Shown one piece after another: positions 50,648 to 60,846 of a DNA stretch of 64,000 nt. Both the position numbers and the translations under genes were made by a program. The stretch comes from Ginsengibacter sp963792025 (GTDB lineage Bacteria > Bacteroidota > Bacteroidia > Chitinophagales > Chitinophagaceae). The first letter of the stretch is position 1. Each line of letters opens with the position of its first letter. The stretch spans positions 343,540-407,539 of the forward strand of contig CAWBUS010000001.1 in assembly GCA_963792025.1 (NCBI GenBank), read 5' to 3'. Under the pieces are notes generated by a model. That model saw only the letters and a program-made list of their open reading frames with translations, searched no databases and was not told the origin of the DNA.

Positions 50648-52565
50648 GTGCGTCAGGCATGCATATCAGCTATAGGGTGCAAGTCCCGAATACGCTTTAC
50701 AGTAGGGAGTATTAGCCAAGAGCAAGGGTGTCCATCGTGAGGTGGAATCTGAAGGAAGCTGGCGGCAAACATTCGGGCCTACGAACAGGAACTGCATACA
50801 AGGCAGGGTAGTGTGGGTAATGTTGCTAAACAAACAAAAGCCCTATACTGAACAGAGCACTACCATGTAAATGCAGAGGCTACATGAAAGGAAAGCGGAT
50901 ACACTTACCCTGAGAGATCTGACAGATACTCTTATCAGTTCAGAAGTCAGCAGAAGCCATAGTAAGCCGGAAACGAGCTACAACCCACTGGAAGGGGAAA
51001 TGTGGAAGTCTCACAAAAGGACGAAGGGCTGAATGTTAGAAAGGCGAAGAAATTAAAAGGTTTATGGCAAAAGCTGTAACAACCGAAACTCAACAGCGAA
51101 CTACTTCTCGTGAGGATAGGCCGGAAGCTGAAAGTAAAACGAGAGGAGGAGTTGAGCCAAGCCACGCAGCCAATAAAGACTGTCGCCGGAAGGAAGTTTT
51201 TTTTTAGTAACATGCTCGAAGAAATTTTAGACATCCGAAACGTGCAAAAAGCCTTGAAGCAGGTAACTGCCAACAAGGGAGCCGGAGGCGTAGATGGTAT
51301 GCAGACCGATGAACTTGGAGACTACCTCAATGCCAACTGGCAAACGTTAAGGAGCAATATTTTAGAAGGCATTTACAAACCGCAGGCAGTGCGCAAGGTA
51401 GAAATACCCAAGGCACAGGGCGGCGTAAGAATGTTAGGAATACCCACAGTAACAGACCGGCTATTGCAACAAGGGATCGCCCAATGGCTAAGCCCAAAGT
51501 ACGAAGCAGAATTTTCCCATTACAGCTACGGATTCAGAGAAGGGCGCAATGCACATCAGGCAGTGGTGCAGGCGCAGTCAAATCTAAACGAAGGATATGA
51601 ATGGGTGATAGAGCTGGATGTAGAAAAGTTCTTCGACAAGGTAAATCACGACCGTCTGATGAGTACACTGTCCAGGAAGATAACCGACAAGCCAACGCTA
51701 AAGCTTATACGCAGTTATCTTACCAATGGCATCATGGAAGGCGGCGTGGCAAGCCCCCGCACAGAAGGCACACCACAGGGTAGTCCGCTAAGCCCGTTGT
51801 TATCAAACATTGTGTTGGATGAATTGGATAAAGAATTATTGGCAAGAGGCCATCGTTTTGTACGGTATGCCGATGATTGCAGTATTTATGTAAAGAGTGA
51901 GAAATCCGCCCGACGGGTAAAGGAAACCATCACGAAGTTCATAGAAAGCAAACTAAAACTGAAAGTAAACCGCACAAAAAGCAAAGTGAGTAAACCCACA
52001 GATAGTACGCTGTTAGGATTTTCATTTTATAAAAGGGAGAACAAATGGGAAATATGCATTGCCCCTAAGTCTGTTGCAAGAATAAAGAAAAAGATGAAGG
52101 AGAAAACGAGGCGCAATGACCCATCATCAGCGGCAGAAAAGATAAAGAAAATGGAAGCAATAATCAGTGGGTGGGTAAATTACTTTGTGATAGCTAAAGC
52201 CAAAAGTAAGATGGAAGAACTGGACAAATTAGTACGGACAAGACTACGAACAGGCATATGGAAACAATGGAAGAAGCCCAACACTAAAGGGATGCACTTA
52301 ATAAACCTGGGCATCCCGAAGCAAAAGGCATACGAGTGGAGCAACAGCCGCAAAAGTTATTGCAGGGTAGCGCACAGCCCGGTACTATGCCGTGCCTTAA
52401 ATAACGAATACTTTAGCCGGCAAGGGTACGTTGGGTTCACTAACTATTACTACTGGAAAACGGAACACCAGAGGAAACTTTTCTAACAAACCGCCGTATA
52501 CCGAACGGTACGTACGGTGGTGTGAGAGGACAGGTAGTCAATTAATGGCTACCTTCCTACTCGAT
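50648..52565 (+). mobile_element. Group IIC intron
   Basis: Begins GTGCG (50648-50652, group II 5' consensus GUGYG) directly behind the rtcB terminator, the preferred target of bacterial class C introns. A structured 5' region of about 460 bases precedes the maturase. Domain V is at 52490-52521: ACCGCCGTA pairs with TACGGTGGT and TACC-GAAC-GGTA caps it, with catalytic triad CGC as in group IIC. Domain VI follows (GGTAG ... CTACC) and the 3' end lies near 52565. The maturase lacks an endonuclease domain, consistent with class C. Confidence 0.85.
51110..52486 (+). CDS. ltrA: Group II intron reverse transcriptase/maturase
   Basis: 458 residues from GTG 51110 (ATG 51212, MLEEILDIRNVQ, is an alternative). 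RT blocks: NKGAGGVDGM (RT1), VRMLGIPTVTDRLLQQ, EGYEWVIELDVEKFFDKVNH, GTPQGSPLSPLLSNIVL, and the catalytic FVRYADDCSIY. Domain X follows (INLGIPKQKAYEWSNSRKSY). No HNH endonuclease. Supports splicing and retrohoming of the host intron. Confidence 0.95.
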   Translation: MRIGRKLKVKREEELSQATQPIKTVAGRKFFFSNMLEEILDIRNVQKALKQVTANKGAGGVDGMQTDELGDYLNANWQTLRSNILEGIYKPQAVRKVEIPKAQGGVRMLGIPTVTDRLLQQGIAQWLSPKYEAEFSHYSYGFREGRNAHQAVVQAQSNLNEGYEWVIELDVEKFFDKVNHDRLMSTLSRKITDKPTLKLIRSYLTNGIMEGGVASPRTEGTPQGSPLSPLLSNIVLDELDKELLARGHRFVRYADDCSIYVKSEKSARRVKETITKFIESKLKLKVNRTKSKVSKPTDSTLLGFSFYKRENKWEICIAPKSVARIKKKMKEKTRRNDPSSAAEKIKKMEAIISGWVNYFVIAKAKSKMEELDKLVRTRLRTGIWKQWKKPNTKGMHLINLGIPKQKAYEWSNSRKSYCRVAHSPVLCRALNNEYFSRQGYVGFTNYYYWKTEHQRKLF

Positions 52566-52663
52566 TTCCTATTGGGCGAGCCGTTGGAAGGCTATTGAGC
52601 ATGGTTGCGTCAAACGCTGGGGCTGATTGGAATGAATTAAACATTTATGAAACCATAATTTTA

Positions 52664-53540
52664 ATGAATTATATGAAACTAGAATTTCAGAAATTATTGA
52701 ATATTGTAAACACTACGACTTATCAAAATGGAGGCGCTTCAACAGAATCTCGCTATGGGCATTATCTAACAAAGGAATTTCCTAACTCAGAAGTATATTG
52801 GCGAAAATTTATCGTCCCCTCGACAAATCGATTATATGGAAATTTTCAAGCAGGAAAATTATTTACTGATAATAGAGATGGAGTTTCAGAAGACCTTCTT
52901 AACATTGGTTCTTTTCACTATACAATATTCTGGCGTTTAATCGAAGCCCAAGAGAATTTTACTTTTGAAAATTTTTATACCAAACTGGGTACTATTTGTG
53001 ATTTGGTTGAAGAATTTTTAAAGATTATTTATTTTATAAAAATGGGATGCACAGTTCCTAGAAGTAGCCGGTAAATGGTATGATGATAGGTATCCAGAAT
53101 TATACAACCATTATTTTAAATATGGAAGACATTATCCAGTCGACTTACTCGATCGAAAATACATTTTAGATCAATACTTTTTAAAAGATAAATCTTGGAA
53201 AAAGTATAAGAAATTTTCACAAGGAATTAAAGATTATAGAAACAAAATTGTTCACTACTACATTTTGGCTAGACCACACGATGGCGTTAATTGGTATATC
53301 CCTAAAAAGGATAAGATTAAATATTATAGCAAATGGATTGACGTAATAAAAGCCTTAGAAGGGGTTGATAAAATTCCAGACGATTTTATTGAAGAATCAA
53401 CGCAGATGCGAAATGATTTGACAGAAATGAAGCAAGTGTTGCAAGAGCTTTGGCAAAAGCCAATAAATGATATGAATGAACTTTTATACGAACAAAAAAA
53501 TGAAATTCTTTTAAAGAAATATAATTTGGAATTTATTTAA
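52664..53540 (+). pseudogene. HEPN-motif protein, split by one extra A
   Basis: Two frames (to 53074, and from about 53043 to 53540) form one protein of about 290 residues after removing one A from the A5 run at 53038-53042, which gives IYFIKWDAQFLEVAGKWYDD. The protein is helical; near residue 195 it carries YRNKIVHYY, matching the HEPN RNase signature R-N-x3-H. Starts at ATG 52664 or 52673. It lies directly after the group II intron. Many HEPN proteins are RNases in toxin or defence systems; no antitoxin partner is visible, so function is uncertain. Confidence 0.65.
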
Positions 53541-53611
53541 ATGGCGTATAAAATTTCTTGAAAGTTATCGCGATGTTTTACCTTAGTCCCTTACTCCAAA
53601 AAACCATTTGA

Positions 53612-55543
53612 ATGAAAAAAATTATCAGCAAAAACAAATATTTTGTCAGTTGCTCTTTTCTCTCAGTTTGCCTTATTGCACTTCTTTCTCTAGACGCCTC
53701 GTATGCAACAGCCGGCGATTCCATCGCCATCATTCCGAGGCCATTGGCTATGCAGGTACATGACGGGCATTTTGTTTTAACTAACTCAACGGCTGTAACC
53801 ACAACCTCTTCCGATGCTGATGTTAAGGAAAGCATTCAATGGTTTATTAACAAGATTGCTACTTCAACAGGCTATCATCTTTCAACAAAAAGATCTTCTA
53901 AAAATGCGATCAGTTTAATGTTAAATAAACAAGCTGATACCTCACTTCACGATGAAGGGTACACGCTAAAAGTTACGCCTTCGATAGTAACTATAATGGC
54001 TAATAAACCGGCCGGGCTTTTTTATGGACTGCAAACAGTTTTACAATTATTGCCTCCTTCCATCGCAAGTGTAACGGAAGTTCAAAATGTAAAATGGACA
54101 ATGCCTTGTGTTGATATAAAAGATGTACCCCGTTTCGCATGGCGTGGTTTAATGCTGGATGTGAGCCGACACTTTTTTACTAAGAAGGAAGTGGAAGAAT
54201 ACATAGATCAAATGGCCCGTTATAAATACAACACACTACACCTGCACCTTGCTGATGACCAGGGCTGGCGCATTGAAATAAAAAGCCTTCCTGAACTTAC
54301 AAAAGTGGGCGCATGGCGGGTGAAGCGCACCGGCCGATGGGGAACGTTTATGGCTGCTTTCGCCGGTGAGCCCGCAACAGATGGTGGCTTCTATACACAG
54401 GTGGACATGAAGGAAATTATTAAATATGCACAAGATCGTTTCATAACCATCCTTCCTGAAATTGATGTGCCTGCGCATAGTCTTGCACTGATCTCTTCTT
54501 ATCCCAATCTTAGTTGTACGCAATTACCTTATTCCGTTAATGCCGGTGGTAAAGGTTATGAAAGAAACGATAATGTTTTATGCATAGGTAATGATTCAAC
54601 CTTTTCCATGCTTGATAAAATATTTACTGAAATAGCAGCGCTCTTTCCGAATCCATACATACATATTGGCGGAGATGAAGCATATAAAGGTTTTTGGGAC
54701 GAATGCCCGAAATGTCAAAAGCGTATGGCTGATGAACATTTGAAAGATGTAAATGAATTGCAAAGTTATTTTGTAAAACGGGTAGAGAAGATCGTGGAAT
54801 CAAAAGGAAAAAAATTGATTGGCTGGGATGAAATTTTAGAAGGCGGGTTAGCGCCTGATGCAACCGTTATGAGCTGGCGTGGAATGAGCGGTGGTATTGC
54901 CGCTGCAAAAATGGGCCATAAAGTAGTGATGACTCCATGGGATTACTGTTATCTCGATCTCTACCAGGGCGAACCTTCCGGCGAACCTCCAACCTACGGT
55001 TTATGCCGGCTTTCTGATTCATATAATTATGAGCCCGTACCGGATAGTATAGACGAAAAATATATTTTAGGAGGACAAGGAAATCTATGGACAGAATCGG
55101 TTCCCACTTTCAGGCATGCAGAATACATGACGTGGCCAAGGGCAATCGCATTATCTGAAGTTTATTGGAGCACAAAAGCAAATAAAAACTGGACTGATTT
55201 TATAACAAGATTGGAAAAACAATTTCCCCGTTTAGACGCAGCAAATGTCAAGTATGCCAGAAGCATGTACAATGTAATTTTTGAGCCAGCACGTATTAAG
55301 AACAGTAACTTCGGTGTTACACTCACCTCCGAAGTAAAAGGGTTGGATATCTACTATACATTTGACGGCACCAATCCCGATCAGTTCTCTCCAAAGTTTG
55401 ATGGCAAGCCAATTCAGTTTCCTGTTGGCGCCACGTATTTGAATGCGATTACCTATCGCGACGGCAAACCGATCGGTGAGCAAATCAATGTGTCCAAAGA
55501 TGTATTGGAGAAAAGGCTTGATGAGAAACATCATGTTTATTAA
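53612..55543 (+). CDS. GH20 beta-N-acetylhexosaminidase, exported
   Basis: 643 residues. Signal region FVSCSFLSVCLIALLSLDASYATAG, then the GH20b N-terminal domain (IIPRPLAMQVHDGHFVL, about 35-155) and the catalytic barrel: RFAWRGLMLDVSRHFF, LHLHLADDQGWRIEI, PEIDVPAHS, and the catalytic Asp-Glu in HIGGDEAYKGFW. C-terminal GYTFDGTNPD-type chitobiase_C-like domain (DIYYTFDGTNPDQFSP). Releases GlcNAc from chitin or peptidoglycan fragments in the periplasm; may feed the amino-sugar recycling genes at 58.6-60.8 kb. Confidence 0.95.
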   Translation: MKKIISKNKYFVSCSFLSVCLIALLSLDASYATAGDSIAIIPRPLAMQVHDGHFVLTNSTAVTTTSSDADVKESIQWFINKIATSTGYHLSTKRSSKNAISLMLNKQADTSLHDEGYTLKVTPSIVTIMANKPAGLFYGLQTVLQLLPPSIASVTEVQNVKWTMPCVDIKDVPRFAWRGLMLDVSRHFFTKKEVEEYIDQMARYKYNTLHLHLADDQGWRIEIKSLPELTKVGAWRVKRTGRWGTFMAAFAGEPATDGGFYTQVDMKEIIKYAQDRFITILPEIDVPAHSLALISSYPNLSCTQLPYSVNAGGKGYERNDNVLCIGNDSTFSMLDKIFTEIAALFPNPYIHIGGDEAYKGFWDECPKCQKRMADEHLKDVNELQSYFVKRVEKIVESKGKKLIGWDEILEGGLAPDATVMSWRGMSGGIAAAKMGHKVVMTPWDYCYLDLYQGEPSGEPPTYGLCRLSDSYNYEPVPDSIDEKYILGGQGNLWTESVPTFRHAEYMTWPRAIALSEVYWSTKANKNWTDFITRLEKQFPRLDAANVKYARSMYNVIFEPARIKNSNFGVTLTSEVKGLDIYYTFDGTNPDQFSPKFDGKPIQFPVGATYLNAITYRDGKPIGEQINVSKDVLEKRLDEKHHVY

Positions 55544-55640
55544 ACGACTTTGCAAATTTTGAATGGCGACTTTCAAATCGTTTTTCTACTGTGATTTTTT
55601 TCAAATATTTTTATGAATTCAACATCAAAAACGTTTTGCT

Positions 55641-56600
55641 ATGAGAAAGTTTTTTAAAGTTCTATTAATTATCATTCTAATCGTGATCGTGGCGGCAGGG
55701 GGCATGGCTCTTTATATTTCGCAAAGATCTATTCCAAAATATGCCGTACACAAGATTGACATTAAAGTAGAGTCGACACCGGCAAGAGTTGCCCAGGGGC
55801 GAAAGCTGGCGTCTATGCTTTGCCGTAGTTGTCACTACAATCCGAAAACTGATGAATTCACCGGGCGGAGATTGACAGAAGCGCCACAGTTTGGAGAAAT
55901 ATACAGCGCCAACATTACCCACGATCCAACAATAGGTATAGGCAATTGGGGCGACGGAGATCTCATATCTTTTATAAGAACAGGCATAAAGCCAGACGGC
56001 CAGTATGTGCCGCCTTACATGCCTAAGCTTATACATATTTCTGACGAAGACCTGTATTCTATTATCTCTTTTCTCCGGTCTGATGATCCATGGCTAAAGG
56101 CAAATCCCGAGCATATGCCTGCGTCAAAGCCGGGATTTCTAACAAAATTTTTAGTAACCATCGGCGCTGCAAAACCATTTGATTTCCCATCACACGTTAT
56201 TCCAGGCCCGGACACAACTAATAAGGTTGCATGGGGAAGATACATTGCTCTTTATCAAATGGAGTGCTATAGCTGTCATTCGAAATCATTTGCAAAAAAT
56301 AATTATGATGAGCCGGAAAAATCGCCTGGTTTTTTTGGTGGCGGAAACCAGATGTATGATATGGATGGAAAGGAAATGGTTAGTTTAAACATAACACCCG
56401 ATAAAAATACCGGTATTGGCAACTGGACAGAAGCACAGTTTATTGATGCCGTAAAATCAGGCAAAGTGCCGACCGGACCGCCTTCATTACGCAATCCCAT
56501 GCAGCCTTACTTTGGCCTGACGGATGAAGAGTTAAGCGCTATCTATACCTATTTAAGAACAGTGCCGCCAATCGATAACAAGGTCGAAAGAAAATTTTAA
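55641..56600 (+). CDS. Membrane-anchored diheme cytochrome c
   Basis: 319 residues. An uncleaved N-terminal helix (FKVLLIIILIVIVAAGGMALYI) anchors it to the inner membrane. Two heme-binding sites: CRSCH (about residue 62) and CYSCH (about 214), each followed by a distal Met region (YMPK; MQPYFGLTDEEL). Likely electron transfer in the periplasm, of the type found with alcohol or sugar dehydrogenases; no dehydrogenase is next to it. Confidence 0.9.
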   Translation: MRKFFKVLLIIILIVIVAAGGMALYISQRSIPKYAVHKIDIKVESTPARVAQGRKLASMLCRSCHYNPKTDEFTGRRLTEAPQFGEIYSANITHDPTIGIGNWGDGDLISFIRTGIKPDGQYVPPYMPKLIHISDEDLYSIISFLRSDDPWLKANPEHMPASKPGFLTKFLVTIGAAKPFDFPSHVIPGPDTTNKVAWGRYIALYQMECYSCHSKSFAKNNYDEPEKSPGFFGGGNQMYDMDGKEMVSLNITPDKNTGIGNWTEAQFIDAVKSGKVPTGPPSLRNPMQPYFGLTDEELSAIYTYLRTVPPIDNKVERKF

Positions 56601-56716
56601 GAAAGTATATTTCTTTCAAGGTCTTTGCAACGTTTGTAAAGGCTATATTTTTTGTAGTTGATTACTACGACGGTTAAACGCAGTTGTTATCGCAGTTTTG
56701 TTTGCAAATATTCAGC

Positions 56717-58474
56717 TTACAGTCTAGGTACAACCGGTTTAATCGGCTTATCAAAATTATTAGCACCTCTTGTTTTTAATTTTCTGCGATATACTTTATC
56801 ACCATATGACACATACAGAATATTAAAATCAGGTCCTCCAAAACAAACGTTGGAGGGATTAAATGTAGAACGCGGTAATGGCAGTATCGCATTCACACGA
56901 CCTAATTGATCCATTATTTGAATACCTAATCTTGATGTCACATATACACGCCCGGCAGTATCGCATCTCAATCCGTCGCTCCAGGCATTTTCTTCGGTGT
57001 CTGGCTCATGAAGCCATCCGTAATGTTGTTTGTACGCTAAGGTTCCATCTGCTTTTATTGTATAAACCCATACCCAATGCGAGGCTGATTCGGTTACATA
57101 TAGTTGCGTTTGATCAGGAGATAAGGTAACGCCGTTTGCAAATTTCAAACCTTCATCGATCACCACTTTTTCACCATTCGGTTTAATGAGATATAACTTG
57201 CTCGGCTTGGTTGTACCATCTGGCGATGTTACATAGATGTCCCCGTTATTCGCTACAACAAGATCATTGCCTGCAATGCTATCAGCAATTACTGTTTCCT
57301 TTTCATTATCATCATAACTTAAAATTTGATTTGTTTTTCCCGCAACCGTATAGCGTTTGCCATCAGGGCCAAAACTCGTACCGCTTGCCTTTTTTGCATC
57401 TGTATTCAACACAGTTAATTTTCCATTTAGATCAACTTTGTAAGTTCTGGAAGTGGGAATATCCTGGTAAAAAACTTCGCCTTTCGCATTTGCTACTGTT
57501 CCTTCGGTAAACTTATATCCATCACCAACAAGTTCCCAATCTTCGCCCGGTATAAGCAGGCCGTTTAGGAACTGATTTTTTGAATTTCCCTTTGTAACAG
57601 GTTGTGGCCAGTCTTTCCACAGCCATCGCATTGAATCTGGAAAAATGGAAGTTCCCTGGTTTCCGTTATGACCATCTTCGCCCCAAACATGGTTCACTTC
57701 ATAACCGGCAAAAGTTAATGCACGCTCCATTGTTTGAGCAACCATCCACCAATCACCGGCATAAATATTAAGATCATTGCTGCCATCCTGTAAGAAAACA
57801 CGGATAGCCTTCGGTTCATATTTTCGTATAAGCGTTGGGTAACGATCAGCACCACGCAAACCAACATAGGTGCCGATGGCACTGAACACTCTTGAAAATG
57901 CTTCCGGATGTTCCCATGCTGCGGTAAAGGCACAAACGGCGCCACTGCTGGAACCGCCGATTGCACGGTCATTCCCGTTAGTTGACAAATGAATACTGCG
58001 TCCGTCCTTTGTTTTTAATTTTTCAACTTCAGGCAATATTTCTGTAAGAATAAAGCGTGCGTAGGCATCTCCCAAGCCGTCGTATTCAAAGCTGCGGTTA
58101 TAACGATCCAACGAATTGGAGCCACTATCTGCCAGCACTTTCCCGGGAGTAACAAATACACCAATCGTTATTGGCATTTCATTGTTGTAAATAAGATTAT
58201 CGAAAACGGTTGGCGCTTTCCATTGAATACCGTCCTGGTTTACATAAACACATGCGGGCTTATCCGCTTTATATTCTGCGGGAACATATACCCAACAATC
58301 ACGCGATGTACCGGGAAATATTTTTGATTGATCGTATATAAATTTTATCAATTCTCCTTTCGGCACACCTGCATGTTCAATACTTGCAGAATCAACGTTA
58401 TACTTTATAGATCCCGGCTGTGCAAACAAATTAATTTGTATAAGTGTGTATATAAAAAAGAATAATTGTTTCAT
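56717..58474 (-). CDS. Esterase D / enterochelin-esterase-like domain fused to SMP-30/gluconolactonase domain
   Basis: 585 residues. Signal peptide ends NLFAQ. Esterase domain about 30-290 with nucleophile GGSSSGAVCAF and catalytic His in WGEDGHNGNQG. C-terminal six-bladed propeller about 320-580 of the SMP-30 type (GTSFGPDGKRYTVAGK, NGVTLSPDQTQLYVTESASH, SDGLRCDTAGRVYVTSRLG). Such fusions occur in Bacteroidota carbohydrate loci; likely a periplasmic carbohydrate esterase or lactonase. Confidence 0.9.
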   Translation of the reverse strand: MKQLFFFIYTLIQINLFAQPGSIKYNVDSASIEHAGVPKGELIKFIYDQSKIFPGTSRDCWVYVPAEYKADKPACVYVNQDGIQWKAPTVFDNLIYNNEMPITIGVFVTPGKVLADSGSNSLDRYNRSFEYDGLGDAYARFILTEILPEVEKLKTKDGRSIHLSTNGNDRAIGGSSSGAVCAFTAAWEHPEAFSRVFSAIGTYVGLRGADRYPTLIRKYEPKAIRVFLQDGSNDLNIYAGDWWMVAQTMERALTFAGYEVNHVWGEDGHNGNQGTSIFPDSMRWLWKDWPQPVTKGNSKNQFLNGLLIPGEDWELVGDGYKFTEGTVANAKGEVFYQDIPTSRTYKVDLNGKLTVLNTDAKKASGTSFGPDGKRYTVAGKTNQILSYDDNEKETVIADSIAGNDLVVANNGDIYVTSPDGTTKPSKLYLIKPNGEKVVIDEGLKFANGVTLSPDQTQLYVTESASHWVWVYTIKADGTLAYKQHYGWLHEPDTEENAWSDGLRCDTAGRVYVTSRLGIQIMDQLGRVNAILPLPRSTFNPSNVCFGGPDFNILYVSYGDKVYRRKLKTRGANNFDKPIKPVVPRL

Positions 58475-58602
58475 GATAGATCGTTATGCTTGGTTGCAAT
58501 GAAGTTAATGCTTTAAAGCAAAGTTCTTAATACATATTTAAAATGGTCTCCGCTTTTACTCCATCAAATAAATATTCTATTTTTACTTCCACCCAAAAAA
58601 AT

Positions 58603-60055
58603 ATGGAACAGATTGCTGAAAATATCAAAGGTTTTTTTCAAACATTTACACAAGATGAGATAACCTATTTTGAAAAACTTCCCAAGTCAGGTGGTGATAG
58701 AATTTATTTTCGCATCACTACCGAAGAAAAATCCTATATCGCCACTTTTAATGAAAACATAAAGGAGAATATTGCTTTCCTAAATTTTACTTCGCCAATT
58801 AAAGATGGCACATGCGCCTTTGCCTGAAATATATAAAGTTCATCCTGAACAAAAGATGTATATACAGGAAGATTTTGGAAAAACTTCTTTATTGAATGAG
58901 CTGGAGGAACATGGATTGAACGATTATGTGTATGATCTTTTTAAAAAGAGCCTTAAAGCGCTCTCTTTATTGCAGATTAAAGGTGATGAAAAGATAGATT
59001 ATGACTGTTGCATCACTTCAAAAGAATTTGGTAAACAGGCTATCCTGAGTGACCTGTTATATTTCAAATATTATTTTTTGGACCCACTCAAAATAGCCTA
59101 CGACAAAGAGAAACTGATTGACGATTTTGAAGCACTGAGCACCTACCTTGATCACGTAAAAAATAAACACTTTATGTTCCGTGATTTCCAAAGCAGGAAC
59201 ATATTTATTAAAGATGAAGCGGTTCACTTTATCGATTACCAGGGCGGCATGAAGGGAGCCTTGCAATACGATGTAGCATCACTCCTTTGGCAGGCAAAGG
59301 CAAATCTGCCTGATGAATGGAAAAATTTGCTTTTGGAATATTATATGGATTGTGCTGATGAAATTTTGAAAAGCCCATTAGACCGTGGGAGGTTTATAAG
59401 CCAATATAACGGTTATGTGCTTATAAGACTTTTGCAGGTATTGGGCGCCTACGGATTCAGAGGTTTGTTTGAAAGAAAGGCACACTTCTTAATAAGCATC
59501 CCGCTGGCGCTATCTAATTTAAAATGGTTTTTGGAAAACAAAGAAACCGGAATTGCTTTGCCTGAATTTGAGAGAGTCTTACAATTAATTGTCCAGGAAA
59601 ATATGATCAATAAATTCAGGCCGGTTCAGGCAACGGATGCAACTCCCCTAGTAGTAAAGATCAATAGTTTTTCATATTTAAAAACAGGCTATCCAAAAGA
59701 TACAAGCGATAATGGCGGCGGCTTTGTTTTCGATTGCCGGGGCGTTTTAAATCCGGGAAGAATTGAAGAATTTAAAGAACAGACCGGTAGAGATAAACCC
59801 GTTATAGACTTCCTGGAACAACAAACAAAAATGCCGGAGTTTTTAAACAGTGTTTATAACCTTGCTGATATTGCAGTGGAAGATTATATTAAGCGGGGCT
59901 TCTCATCATTGATGATAAACTTTGGATGTACGGGTGGCCAACACCGAAGCGTATACGCAGCGGATGCGCTCACCCGCCATTTGCGAAATAAGTTTAAAGT
60001 GAAAATAGACTTACGCCATATTGAACAAAATATTCACGAACAGAAAGGATTTTAA
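58603..60055 (+). pseudogene. APH-family sugar kinase fused to RapZ C-terminal domain; one extra T
   Basis: From ATG 58603 (MEQIAENIKGFF). Removing one T from the T4 run at 58785-58788 joins the two frames as NLLRQLKMAHAPLPEIYKV. The kinase domain has the APH loop HFMFRDFQSRNIFI (His/Arg-Asp catalytic loop with Asn) and FIDYQGGMKGA (DFG equivalent). After about residue 330 a RapZ-like C-terminal domain follows: GGGFVFDCRGVLNPGR and FGCTGGQHRSVY. APH-type partners of MurU are AmgK sugar-1-kinases of cell-wall recycling; the MurU-like gene is next (11 bases). Confidence 0.82.
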
Positions 60056-60066
60056 AATTAGTTACG

Positions 60067-60785
60067 ATGAGAGGAATGATATTCGCAGCTGGCTTGGTTC
60101 TCGCCTAAAACCTTTTACTGATAAGCACCCCAAGGCGCTTGTGATAATAAACGGCAAAACATTGCTGCAAAGAAATATTGAATACCTCGCCAGGTTTGGT
60201 ATTAAAGATGTAATTATCAATGTGCATCATTTTGCTGATCAAATACAAGACGCAATTGAAAAAAATAAGGGCTTTGGAAGTAATATAACGATATCGGATG
60301 AGAGTGACACGGTTCTGGAAACCGGTGGCGGATTAAAAAAAGCCGGCTGGTTTTTTAAAGATAGTAATGAACCATTTGTTGTAGTAAATGTGGATGTATT
60401 AACCGATATGAATTTAAAAGCAATGATTAGTGAGCATATAAATCTTAATCCTATTGCTACACTTGCTGTAACTACACGACACACCTCCCGTTATTTTTTG
60501 TTTGACGAAATGCCTAACCTGTGTGGATGGAGAAATGAAAAGACAGGTGAACAAAAGATTAGCCGGGAGGCAAATAAATTTTATTTAAAAGCTTTTAGCG
60601 GCATCCATGTTATATCGCCCAAAATATTTTCATTGATTAAACAGGAAGGAAAATTTTCGATGGTTGATGTGTACCTTGACCTTGCTAAAACTTATGTCAT
60701 TACTGCATTTGACCATAGCAACACAAAATTTATTGATGTAGGTAAACCCGAGAGTATTGCAAAAGCCGAAGAATTATTTAGTTAA
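60067..60785 (+). pseudogene. Sugar-1-phosphate nucleotidyltransferase (MurU-like); one missing G
   Basis: ATG 60067 reads MRGMIFAAGL and then hits a stop; adding one G to GG at 60096-60097 gives the family signature MIFAAGLGSRLKPFTDKHPKAL and a continuous frame to 60785. Further motifs: GIKDVIINVHHFADQI, TVLETGGGLKKAGWFF, VVVNVDVLTD (metal site), KFIDVGKPESI. About 240 residues, as in MurU, which makes UDP-MurNAc from MurNAc-1-phosphate. Follows the kinase-RapZ fusion, so an amino-sugar salvage operon is likely. Confidence 0.85.
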
Positions 60786-60846
60786 GTAATAAATGACAAG
60801 GAGTAATTCAAAAACAATTAACACTTGAAATTGCACTACTATAACA

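Noticed and set aside
40437..52530. CRISPR array suspicion raised by repeated units at 45.6-47.2 kb
   Set aside because: Units are tRNAs and a structured motif of variable length and spacing; no constant repeat with unique spacers, and no cas genes.
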